From NCBI GenBank assembly GCA_021826685.1, contig JAKAYT010000009.1:1-48036 (forward strand): a stretch of DNA of 48,036 nucleotides, given 5' to 3'. Of this stretch, positions 36,425-44,891 are shown one piece after another. A program made the translations under genes and the position numbers. The DNA comes from Thermoplasmata archaeon (GTDB taxonomy: Archaea; Thermoplasmatota; Thermoplasmata; Lutacidiplasmatales; UBA184). The notes beneath the pieces were generated by a model, which saw nothing but the letters and a program-made list of their open reading frames with translations, had not been told where the DNA came from and did no database searches. Numbering within the stretch: the stretch's first letter is position 1; each line of letters opens with the position of its first letter.

Positions 36425-36742
36425 TCAGCCGTACCGATACCGGACCCCAAACGACCCCCGCGGAAGGGTCCAGGTGACCGACCCCTGGTCGCAGGCAATG
36501 TCGCACGCGCCGCACTCCACGCAGTCCTCGTAGCGAAAGACCAGCTTCCCCTCGATACGCTCGTAGCATTTGGCCGGACACGCGAGCGTGCAGAACGAGT
36601 GCGGACACCGCGCGCAGATCTCGGGCTTGACCGTGATGTGGGCGTGGTCCTTCGAGTCGGTCGCATACCGGAGGGTCGAGAGCCGCCGCTTGATCTCCAC
36701 GAACTCCGGACCCGGTCCGGCCCCTGCGCTCGCGGCCACCAC
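36425..36742 (-). CDS. FixX-like ferredoxin
   Basis: ICARCPHSFCTLACPAKCYERIEGKLVFRYEDCVECGACDIACDQGSVTWTLPRGSFGVRYRYG. Confidence 0.88.
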   Translation of the reverse strand: MVAASAGAGPGPEFVEIKRRLSTLRYATDSKDHAHITVKPEICARCPHSFCTLACPAKCYERIEGKLVFRYEDCVECGACDIACDQGSVTWTLPRGSFGVRYRYG

Positions 36743-36772
36743 GCTCCGATCCCTCCCGTCCGCCCCCGCGGT

Positions 36773-37714
36773 CTACGGGGTCGAGCTCAGCAGACGAAGG
36801 TCGTCCCGGACGGCCCTCACGCTATCCGCGAACGCGGCGCGTTCGGCCGGGGTGACCTCAATCTCCACGATCCGCTCAACGCCGTTGCGTCCCAGGACCG
36901 CCGGGACGCCAATCGTGATGTCTTTCTCCCCGAACTCTCCGTTCAAGCGAGCGGTGACCGGTAGTAGCCGGTGCTCGTTCCGGGCGACCGCGGTGACGAG
37001 CTCGGCCTGGCTCGCCGAGGGGGCGTAGTACGCGCTCCCGCTCTTCAGGAGGTTCACGATCTCCGCACCGCCTTTCTTCGTCCGGTCGACGATGGCGCTC
37101 ACGCGATCGGCAGGGAGCAGGCGGGAGAGGGGAACGCCGCTCACGCTCGTCAGCGAGAGGATCGGGACCATGGTGTCCCCGTGGGTCCCCAGCACGAACC
37201 CGGTGACGTCCCGAGGAGCGACCCCGAGCGCTTCGGCGACGAACCAACGGAACCGGGCGGTGTCTAGCGTGCCGGACTCACCGAACACCCGTCCCACTGG
37301 CTGACCGCTCACCTCCCGGAAATAGTGCGTCATGACGTCCACCGGGTTCGATACCACGAGGACGATGGCGTCCGGCGCCTGCGCCTTCACGGCTTCGGCG
37401 TGCGTGCGGATGATCTTCGCGTTCACTCCGAGCAGGTCGGACCGGCTCATCCCGGGCTTGCGGGCGATGCCGGCCGTCTCCACGACGATGTCCGAGCCGC
37501 GGATCGCAGAGAGATCGGTCGTACCCGAGACCCTCGTTGAAAAGCCGAGGATGGGGGCCGACTCTTGGATGTCCAAGGCTTTGCCCTGGGGAAGCCCGTC
37601 GATGATGTCGATCAGAATGACCTCGCGCGCCACCTCCGCCTCTGCGAGGCGCTGGGCCAACGAGCCGCCGATGTTTCCCGCTCCGAGCACGGTGATCTTG
37701 GACACGTCCGTCAT
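36773..37714 (-). CDS. mdh: Malate (lactate/malate family) dehydrogenase
   Basis: KITVLGAGNIGGSLAQRLAE, VETAGIARKPGMSRSDLLGVNAKI, VVSNPVDVMTHYF, GTHGDTMVP. Confidence 0.94.
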   Translation of the reverse strand: MTDVSKITVLGAGNIGGSLAQRLAEAEVAREVILIDIIDGLPQGKALDIQESAPILGFSTRVSGTTDLSAIRGSDIVVETAGIARKPGMSRSDLLGVNAKIIRTHAEAVKAQAPDAIVLVVSNPVDVMTHYFREVSGQPVGRVFGESGTLDTARFRWFVAEALGVAPRDVTGFVLGTHGDTMVPILSLTSVSGVPLSRLLPADRVSAIVDRTKKGGAEIVNLLKSGSAYYAPSASQAELVTAVARNEHRLLPVTARLNGEFGEKDITIGVPAVLGRNGVERIVEIEVTPAERAAFADSVRAVRDDLRLLSSTP

Positions 37715-37816
37715 GGGTTCCCTCGGGGCCGGTCACACACCCGCGGGTAAAATGCCCACCGCCCCGCTTTCCGGTCGGTCGAAAGGTTGATTCTCCAACC
37801 CGTCCACTTCGGGAGG

Positions 37817-38059
37817 ATGCCGGACCCCTCACCCGTGCTCGCGAGCACCGAAGAGCGAGAGAAGTGGCGGCATCGCCTTTCCCTGCTCCAGGCGACCCTT
37901 CGGGAGACGCGGGCGGAGCGCATCCGGCTCGAGCGCCGGCTGGCCGCTCTCCGCCGGGAGATCTCCCACCTCGCCGAACTGACCCAACCCCGTGAAGGCC
38001 GACGCCTCCGCCCGGCGCACGAGGGGGTGACAGATGGTCCCCGCTCCCCCATCCGTTAG
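37817..38059 (+). CDS. Small coiled-coil protein
   Basis: MPDPSPVLASTEEREKWRHRLSLLQATLRETRAERIRLERRLAALRREISHLAEL...; heptad pattern. Confidence 0.6.
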   Translation: MPDPSPVLASTEEREKWRHRLSLLQATLRETRAERIRLERRLAALRREISHLAELTQPREGRRLRPAHEGVTDGPRSPIR

Positions 38060-38258
38060 CTCGGCCTCCGAGCTCCGGGCGGAGCGGGAACGGGTCGAAC
38101 GGGAGCTCGACCGGCTGCGCCGTGAAGAGGAGGACCTCCAAGACCAGATCCGCCGGGCCCGGGAACAGGTCCGCTACTATGACGGACTCTTGCAGCGGCT
38201 CAAGAGCGAGTGGTCCCGCGCGCCGAGCGCCGACGAGATCGTTCGACGCATGGGCTAA
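38034..38258 (+). CDS. Small coiled-coil protein
   Basis: SASELRAERERVERELDRLRREEEDLQDQIRRAREQVRYYDGLLQRLKSEWSRAPSADEIVRRMG; 26-nt overlap with upstream ORF. Confidence 0.65.
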   Translation: MVPAPPSVSSASELRAERERVERELDRLRREEEDLQDQIRRAREQVRYYDGLLQRLKSEWSRAPSADEIVRRMG

Positions 38259-38270
38259 CGCGGTCGTACC

Positions 38271-39215
38271 GTGCGCGTTGCCGTCTACGGAGCCGGGGCG
38301 ATCGGGAGCCTCTTGGGCGCCCGACTCGCCGCCGCCGGCCACGATCTCCTCCTAATCGGATCTCCCGCCCACGTGACCGCGATCCGGAAGGACGGTCTGC
38401 GCATCGAGGGTCAAGGGGCCGGTCTCTGGCGTGTGCCGGCAGTGGAGAAGCCGCCCGAGCCCCTCGCCGTCGATGCCGTCCTATTGACGGTCAAGGGGTA
38501 CGACGTGGAGCTCGCTGCCCGAGCGCTCGCCACGAACCTGGTAGGTTCGGTCCCGGTGCTGCTTCCCCAGAACGGGCTCGGGATCGAGGACCGATTCGCC
38601 CGGGGGGTCGCTCGCGCGCGCGCGCCGTCCTCGCCGATCCCCGTGCGCGCGGTCAACACCCTCCCGGCCACCGTCGTGGCCCCCGGCATGGTCCGACAAG
38701 CGGGACGGGGGGAGATGCGTCTCCCCTCCCCGACGTCCGTTTCGGCGGAGGCGGCGCAGTGGGTCATCCTCTTCCACGACCTCTTGGCCGACGCCGGCAT
38801 CCCCGTGACCTACGTTCCCGACTTCGATCGGGCGCTATGGACGAAAGCGGTCGTGAACGGAGCGATCAATCCCGTCACGGCCGTCCACGGGATCCTGAAC
38901 GGAGCGCTGGCCCGCGCCCCGTATCGGGAGATCTCGGAGCGCCTCCTCGCCGAGGGGACCGCGGCCGGGAGGGCCAGCGGGCACGCGCTCGACTCCGGCA
39001 AGATCACGGCCGAGTTCGAGCACACGATCCGGGCTACCGCCGAGAATCGCTCGAGCATGCTCCAGGACCTCGATCGGGGCCGACGGACCGAGATCGGCAC
39101 CATTTCCGTGGTGCTGTGGGAGACGGGCCGCTCCCACGCCATCGCGATGCCGGTCACCGAGGAGTACATCGCCCGGATCCGGGCCCGCGAACCGCCGGCG
39201 GCGCAACCATCTTAG
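38271..39215 (+). CDS. panE: 2-dehydropantoate 2-reductase (ketopantoate reductase)
   Basis: MRVAVYGAGAIGSLLGARLAAAGHDLLLIG, LLPQNGLG, KAVVNGAINPVTAVHGILNG. Confidence 0.92.
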   Translation: MRVAVYGAGAIGSLLGARLAAAGHDLLLIGSPAHVTAIRKDGLRIEGQGAGLWRVPAVEKPPEPLAVDAVLLTVKGYDVELAARALATNLVGSVPVLLPQNGLGIEDRFARGVARARAPSSPIPVRAVNTLPATVVAPGMVRQAGRGEMRLPSPTSVSAEAAQWVILFHDLLADAGIPVTYVPDFDRALWTKAVVNGAINPVTAVHGILNGALARAPYREISERLLAEGTAAGRASGHALDSGKITAEFEHTIRATAENRSSMLQDLDRGRRTEIGTISVVLWETGRSHAIAMPVTEEYIARIRAREPPAAQPS

Positions 39216-39236
39216 TCCCCGACGACTGCGCGGACT

Positions 39237-40424
39237 ATGGTGGCGAAGCGCGGTGTGCAGCAGGCCTCCGTTCGGGGCCGGCGGGTGCTCGTGCGAGTCG
39301 ACTTCAACGTCCCCCAACTGCCCAACGGCCAGGTCGCCGACGACCGGCGGATCCGCGAGGCGCTCCCGACACTCGACCACCTGCGGACCGCGGGCGCCCG
39401 GACGATCCTGATGAGCCACCTCGGTCGCCCGGGCGGCCGGCGGGACCCCCAGCTGACCTTGCGCCCCATCGCGCGCCAGCTCAGCGGGATTTTGGGCCAG
39501 CCCGTCCCGATGGCGACGGACTGCGTTGGGATCGAGGCGATCCAACAAACGGCTCGCCTCGCGAACGGCCAGGTACTGCTCCTGGAGAACCTTCGGTTCC
39601 ACCCCGGCGAGGAGGCCAACGACCCCGCGTTCGCCGCGCAACTCGCCCAGCTCGGCGAAGTTTTCGTCGAGGAGGCGTTCGGTAGCGTCCACCGCGCCCA
39701 CGCGTCGACCGTCGGGGTCCCTAAGCTGCTCCCGTCGTATGCCGGGCTCCTCGTCCAGCGAGAGATCGAGGAACTCTCGCCGCTACGTACCCAGCCCCAG
39801 CGGCCCTACGCCGCCCTGATCGGGGGGGCGAAGGTCACAGACAAACTGCCTCTTCTCGCGAGCTTCCTAGGACGGGCCGACACGCTACTGATTGGGGGGG
39901 CGCTGGCCCATCCGTTCCTCGCCTACCACGGCGCACCTGTCGGCGGGGAAGCGTTGACCCCCGGGCTCCAAAAGGCGCTCGGCGAGTTCGATCGGCGGGC
40001 GGAGGAAACGGGAACCCGCATCCTCCTCCCGATCGACCTCAAGGTCGAGATCGAGCGGGACGGGAGGATCGAGGTCGAGATCGCCCCGGTCTCTGAGCTC
40101 CCGGTCGGGGCGATCGGTCAGGACATCGGCCCCGCGACGATCGCGCAGTTCATCGAGGCGATGCAAGGGTCGAAGACGGTCTTCTGGAACGGTCCTCTTG
40201 GCCGCACGGAGGATACCCGGTTCGTCGCCGGAACGAAGGCCGTGCTCGACGGACTCCGCTCGATCCCGGGTCACCACATCGGTGCCGGGGGAGACTCGGC
40301 CCGCGCGGTGCGGGAGCTCGGGGTCAGCGACGCCTTCGCCTTCCTGTCGACCGGGGGCGGTGCGGCGCTCGAGTACGTGCAGGGGGCGGACCTCCCCGGC
40401 CTCTCCGTCCTTCCGGACGCATAG
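39237..40424 (+). CDS. pgk: Phosphoglycerate kinase
   Basis: VRVDFNVPQLPNGQVADDRRI, MSHLGRPGG, LLENLRFHPGEE, WNGPLGRTED, GAGGDSARAV, STGGGAALEYVQGADLPGLSVL. Confidence 0.95.
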   Translation: MVAKRGVQQASVRGRRVLVRVDFNVPQLPNGQVADDRRIREALPTLDHLRTAGARTILMSHLGRPGGRRDPQLTLRPIARQLSGILGQPVPMATDCVGIEAIQQTARLANGQVLLLENLRFHPGEEANDPAFAAQLAQLGEVFVEEAFGSVHRAHASTVGVPKLLPSYAGLLVQREIEELSPLRTQPQRPYAALIGGAKVTDKLPLLASFLGRADTLLIGGALAHPFLAYHGAPVGGEALTPGLQKALGEFDRRAEETGTRILLPIDLKVEIERDGRIEVEIAPVSELPVGAIGQDIGPATIAQFIEAMQGSKTVFWNGPLGRTEDTRFVAGTKAVLDGLRSIPGHHIGAGGDSARAVRELGVSDAFAFLSTGGGAALEYVQGADLPGLSVLPDA

Positions 40425-40803
40425 CGCCGCCGCCGAGCGGGGGCGGGGGCGACGCCGGATCGAGCACTTCTGCAAGGTAGCGGAGATAGGAAGGATGGAC
40501 GCGGTGGACGTCGACCTCGGCGATCCAGGGGACGTCGTACGGGTGACCGCTCGCGATCGCACGGAAGAGTGCCCCGACGAACTTCGGCACGGTCTTGAAC
40601 GAGACCTGGACCTCCCGGGCCGAGGTGAGTTCACCCCGCCACCAGTACTCGGAGTCGACCGATGTGAGATCGGCGCACGCGGCGAGCCGGGAGCGCAGGA
40701 TCCGGTCCATCTCCCGGCGGGCGGTCTCGGGGTCCGGGTACGTCGTCAGGACCACGCGCATCGGGCCCCGCGCCTCGGAGGGGTCCATCGGATACGGGCT
40801 CAT
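40324..40803 (-). CDS. cutA: CutA1-like divalent cation tolerance protein with antisense C-terminal tail
   Basis: MRVVLTTYPDPETARREMDRILRSRLAACADLTSVDSEYWWRGELTSAREVQVSFKT, VPWIAEVDVHRVHPSYLRYLAEV. Confidence 0.88.
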   Translation of the reverse strand: MSPYPMDPSEARGPMRVVLTTYPDPETARREMDRILRSRLAACADLTSVDSEYWWRGELTSAREVQVSFKTVPKFVGALFRAIASGHPYDVPWIAEVDVHRVHPSYLRYLAEVLDPASPPPPLGGGAMRPEGRRGRGGPPPARTRAPHRPRSTGRRRRR

Positions 40804-42338
40804 GCCGGGATCCCGCTCCTGACCTGCACGTCCCGGCCCGAAGCGTCGATCGTCACCACCGAAGAGCGGTGCGTCGGCTGCGTGAGGTCGACCACGGCTG
40901 CGCGCGCGGGCACCGCGGAGATGTTGCGCATCTTCTGATACTCCGTCTCTCCCTGCCACGTCGAGACGTTCAAAAGCAGCACGTCCCGGTAGCGATCGAT
41001 GCTGAACGTATGCGCGTGACCGGTCACGAAGATGTCGGGCGCCGGGTCGATCACCAGCCCGTCTCGCGGCAGGGGCGCGAGCGGGGTCCGGCTCCCGTAG
41101 ATGGGGGCGAGGTGGCGCATCGCCAGCATGCGCTTCATCACGTCCGTGGGACGTGAGTAGCTGGTCCCGGGCAACGCGGGGATCAGGTCGTCGAAACTGC
41201 GGCCGTGGTAGGCCTCGATGACGACGCCGTGGAGCGCGAACGTCGATGGATTCGGGAGCGAACGGACGTTGTCGGGAAGGTGCTTCGCGAGTCCGGCGGC
41301 GAGCGCGGGCTGCGGCTCTGCGGGAGATACCGCGTCGTGGTTCCCCGGGACGACCACGATGGGCATCGACGCCGGGAGCTCCCGCAACCGGCGCCCCAGT
41401 TCGGCGTACTGCTCGACGATGTCTCCGATCGCGAGGTCCCGTTCCTGGTGCGGATAAATCCCAATCCCGTCCACGAGATCTCCCGCGATCACCGCGCAGT
41501 CGATCCCACCCGCAGCATCGGCGTCGGGGCCCTCGCCCCGAAGAAAGCCGATCAGACGGCCCCACTCGTCCTCGAGGAACGATTTCGATCCGATGTGAAG
41601 GTCGGAGAGGAAGAGCGTCCGATGGGGCTCATCGGCCCGACCCGTCGCTCGCGTCAGGGGGACGTCGGGGCGCTCAAGCGCTTCGACCCTCGCCAGTTGG
41701 CCCCCGTCCTTCGGCAGCGCGAGTGCGAGACCGAGCACTTCGTCCGATAGGATCGGTTGGTGCGCGAGGGGAGAGTCGCGCGGGATTAGGACCCGCAGCG
41801 AGCCCGACTCATCCTCGACCGTGAGAACGATGTGGTGCTGCTGGGACGTCGTATGTACCTCGCGCACCATCCCGATGATCGAGGCTTCTTTGGCCCGGTG
41901 GCCGAGGTCCCGGATCGGGTCGACGGTGCCGAGCCCCGGTCGCCCTCGAAGCATCCGGCTCAGCCTGCGGTACCGGTCTTGGAAGAGACGACCGTAGGCC
42001 CGCAACGGATCCTGGTGCGCCGGGGGTGGAGTGAATCCCTCCTGAAGCACCGCGAACGGCTCTCGGGGGGAGGGCGCCGCTCCTCGCGCCGAGGTCCCGG
42101 CCAAGGGCGGAGGGGCGCCCCGCCTCGGTTGAGGGGAGATCCGCCGCGCGACGACCTCCTCGACCATCTCCTGAGTGATGATTGGAGCGTCGGTCCCGAT
42201 GACGTCGAGGACGGCCCGGCAGAGGATGAGTGGCTGACGATCCTTCAGCAGGAGATCGACTGCGCCGGCTTCGACGATCTTGTGGTTGAGCTCGAGGTAG
42301 GCGATGACATGGTCCCGCAGAGGCGTGGCCACGCTCAC
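40800..42338 (-). CDS. polB: DNA polymerase II (PolD) small subunit DP1, calcineurin-like exonuclease
   Basis: LFLSDLHIGSKSFLEDEW, AVIAGDLVDGIGIYPHQERDLAIGDIVEQY, VVVPGNHDAV, FVTGHAHTF. Confidence 0.94.
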   Translation of the reverse strand: MSVATPLRDHVIAYLELNHKIVEAGAVDLLLKDRQPLILCRAVLDVIGTDAPIITQEMVEEVVARRISPQPRRGAPPPLAGTSARGAAPSPREPFAVLQEGFTPPPAHQDPLRAYGRLFQDRYRRLSRMLRGRPGLGTVDPIRDLGHRAKEASIIGMVREVHTTSQQHHIVLTVEDESGSLRVLIPRDSPLAHQPILSDEVLGLALALPKDGGQLARVEALERPDVPLTRATGRADEPHRTLFLSDLHIGSKSFLEDEWGRLIGFLRGEGPDADAAGGIDCAVIAGDLVDGIGIYPHQERDLAIGDIVEQYAELGRRLRELPASMPIVVVPGNHDAVSPAEPQPALAAGLAKHLPDNVRSLPNPSTFALHGVVIEAYHGRSFDDLIPALPGTSYSRPTDVMKRMLAMRHLAPIYGSRTPLAPLPRDGLVIDPAPDIFVTGHAHTFSIDRYRDVLLLNVSTWQGETEYQKMRNISAVPARAAVVDLTQPTHRSSVVTIDASGRDVQVRSGIPA

Positions 42339-42444
42339 TTCCTCCCTTCTCCCGGCCGGATCCCGAGCGCCTCGGGTCGGCCGAGAGGGGGGAGGGCGCT
42401 GCGGATTATTACGGGTTGGTCGGAGGGTCGACGCGAGGAGGAAC

Positions 42445-43119
42445 CTAGCGGTACGACTCCTTGGTGTACGACGTACCGGGAGGGTAGTGTTCCTTCAGGT
42501 GCGCGACGAGCGCCGCCGGATCCTGGTTGAGATGGGCGGAGTACCACCGGACGGCGATGTCTTTGAGCGTGTGCTGCAGGGCGGCGAGATCGACCTCGTG
42601 CTCGAGACCATCGACGATCACCGCCTGGTTCATCGTTCGCATCCAGCCGGCGTAGCGGTGGTAACTCTCGCCCTCGGTCCACTCAAAGATGCCGCGCATC
42701 CGCGCACGGCCCTCCGCGTCCCGGTAGTACCAAAAGCGGAGGCCATAGCCGACCCAGCCGGCCGCGCGGTCCGCGAGCTCGATGCTCGTGAGGGCCCCGA
42801 AGTCGAAGTTCTCGCGCAGGGTGAACTGAGAGGGGTATTCCGCGAACGTGGCGAAGAGCGTAGCCGCAGGTTCGAGCGTGAGATGGACCGATATCTGCTC
42901 GAACTGATTGTGGACCTCCCACAGGTCTTGAAGGAGGCGCCGGTTGATCTCGGCGCGATGGCCGAGATCCTTCTGCTCGGTGCGCTCCACCTTCGCGACC
43001 GTCGCCTGGACCTTCGCGAGCTCGCGTTCGAGCGAGGCTGCGAATTCATCGGTCCCGGAACTCGGGCCGGGGGTTGTTCGGCTACGGGGCTTCGCACGCG
43101 TGCTGCGGCGCCGAGGCAT
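42445..43119 (-). CDS. Hypothetical protein with basic N-terminus and coiled-coil
   Basis: 224 aa; MPRRRSTRAKPRSRTTPGPSSGTDEFAASLERELAKVQATVAKVERTEQKDLGHRAEINRR...; no recognised family. Confidence 0.7.
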   Translation of the reverse strand: MPRRRSTRAKPRSRTTPGPSSGTDEFAASLERELAKVQATVAKVERTEQKDLGHRAEINRRLLQDLWEVHNQFEQISVHLTLEPAATLFATFAEYPSQFTLRENFDFGALTSIELADRAAGWVGYGLRFWYYRDAEGRARMRGIFEWTEGESYHRYAGWMRTMNQAVIVDGLEHEVDLAALQHTLKDIAVRWYSAHLNQDPAALVAHLKEHYPPGTSYTKESYR

Positions 43120-43230
43120 CGATCGATCAGCTCCGAGCGCGGATTGATTGCGTTGCTATTAAGTCACAAGGTCCAGCGGTCCCGGCCACCCGCCGCACCG
43201 AACGAGGGCTGCGCGGCATCGTTCATAGAT

Positions 43231-43245
43231 TCATTTAAATACCCC
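43231..43245 (+). promoter_or_regulatory. Strong TATA-like promoter element, distal to dnaG
   Basis: tcatttaaatacccc, AT-rich island in GC-rich context. Confidence 0.55.
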
Positions 43246-43456
43246 CTCTGGCTCGCTCCGAGCGAAAGGCACCCGGAGACGGAAGGAGGAGGAGTCCTCA
43301 CGTCGTCGCGTCCGGAATCACGACTTATGTTCCACACCGGTTCCAGTCGTAGGCTCGGTCGCATCGTGTTCGACGTGGGTCGGCTCTAGACCTTTCGTGG
43401 ACGGGGACGCGCGGCCACTCGCCGTGCGCCTTTCGACACGGAGAAACACACCAACC

Positions 43457-44788
43457 ATGACGAACGATCCCAGTGCCGCCAAATACCAGATCCGAGCCCG
43501 CATCAGCGCCGAAGGCGTCATCGACAAGCCCGACGTAGTCGGAGCCGTATTCGGCCAGACCGAAGGACTTCTCGGAGACGAGCTCGACCTTCGGGATCTG
43601 CAGAAGTCCGGACGCATCGGCCGCATCGAGGTGGAGATCGACAGCCGCAAAGGGCGCAGCGAAGGGGAGATCGTCATCCCATCGTCGCTCGACCAGGTCG
43701 AGACCGCGATCCTCGCTTCGGGCCTCGAGACCGTCGACCGCATCGGCCCGTGCCGGGCCAAGATTGAAGTGGTGAGCGTCGAGGACATCCGAATCTCGAA
43801 ACGCCAGAAGGTCGTGGAGCGCGCCAAGACTCTCCTCGCGAAACTGCAGGAAGAGTCGAAGGGCGTGGGCGTCGACCTCACCGAAGCGGTCCGCAAGGCG
43901 GTCCAAGTCGAAGAGATCACGACCTACGGACCCGAGCACCTTCCCGCCGGGCCCAACATCGACCAGGCCGATGCCCTCATCGTGGTCGAAGGGCGGAGCG
44001 ATGTGCTCAACCTACTGCGATGCGGCATCAAGAACGTCATCGCCGTCGAAGGGACGAGCGTCCCGCAGACGGTCAAAGACCTATCGCGCGGCAAGACCGT
44101 CACCGCCTTCACGGACGGCGACCGCGCCGGGGAATTGATCTTGCGGGAGATGTTGCAGACCATGGACCTTGACTTTGTCGCCCGCGCCCCGCGAGGCAGC
44201 GAGGTCGAGGAGCTAACGCAGAAGCAGTTGCTGAAGTGCCTGCGCAACAAGATCCCGATCAACCAGTACCTCGAGATGACCGGGTTCGAGCAGACCGGCA
44301 ATACGCGGGGCCCGATGGACGAGGGGGGGCCCTCGTCCGGGGGTCGACCCGACCGCCGCGAAGACCGCGACCGGGCGTCCCCTCCTCCGAGGCACCATGA
44401 GGACCGCCCCGCCGCTCCGCCGCCTCGTCCCGCGCCGGTGGCCCCACCCCCGGCCGCGCCTGCGGCGCCGCTCCCCCCCGACCTCCAGCGCTACTTCGAA
44501 CTGCTCGGCACGGTGGAGAACTCCTCCCGGAGCCTCATCGTCGGGGAGAACGACGCGGTTCTCCAGGAAGCCCCGGTGAAGGATCTCATCGACGCGCTCG
44601 CCGGCCTCACGGTCCCGGCGAAGGCTGTGGTCTTCGACGGTATCGTGAGCCAGCGCCTGCTCGACGTGGCCCAAGAGAAAAACATCGGTACGGTCGTCGC
44701 TTCGCGCATCGGACCGGTCGGCAAGCTTCCCGAGAAGGTGCGCATCTTCACGCGTGCCGACCTCGGTGGAGCCCCCGCGGCGACCTAG
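43457..44788 (+). CDS. dnaG: Archaeal DnaG-like primase / exosome-associated protein (Toprim)
   Basis: KYQIRARISAEGVIDKPDVVGAVFGQTEGLLGDELDLRDLQKSGRIGRIEV, ALIVVEGRSDVLNLLRCGIKNVIAVEGT, FTDGDRAGELI. Confidence 0.95.
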   Translation: MTNDPSAAKYQIRARISAEGVIDKPDVVGAVFGQTEGLLGDELDLRDLQKSGRIGRIEVEIDSRKGRSEGEIVIPSSLDQVETAILASGLETVDRIGPCRAKIEVVSVEDIRISKRQKVVERAKTLLAKLQEESKGVGVDLTEAVRKAVQVEEITTYGPEHLPAGPNIDQADALIVVEGRSDVLNLLRCGIKNVIAVEGTSVPQTVKDLSRGKTVTAFTDGDRAGELILREMLQTMDLDFVARAPRGSEVEELTQKQLLKCLRNKIPINQYLEMTGFEQTGNTRGPMDEGGPSSGGRPDRREDRDRASPPPRHHEDRPAAPPPRPAPVAPPPAAPAAPLPPDLQRYFELLGTVENSSRSLIVGENDAVLQEAPVKDLIDALAGLTVPAKAVVFDGIVSQRLLDVAQEKNIGTVVASRIGPVGKLPEKVRIFTRADLGGAPAAT

Positions 44789-44807
44789 GGGCCGAGGAGC
44801 CTTCGGA

Positions 44808-44839
44808 GCCGGGCACTTCCTCTTGGGAAAGTGCCCGGC
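44808..44839. terminator. 11-bp perfect inverted repeat downstream of dnaG (terminator-like or leader element of next gene)
   Basis: gccgggcactt-cctcttggga-aagtgcccggc followed by gaaccctttta. Confidence 0.4.
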
Positions 44840-44891
44840 GAACCCTTTTACCTTGCCGGAGCGGTAGAATCCCCGACAGAGGTCCCTGCCC

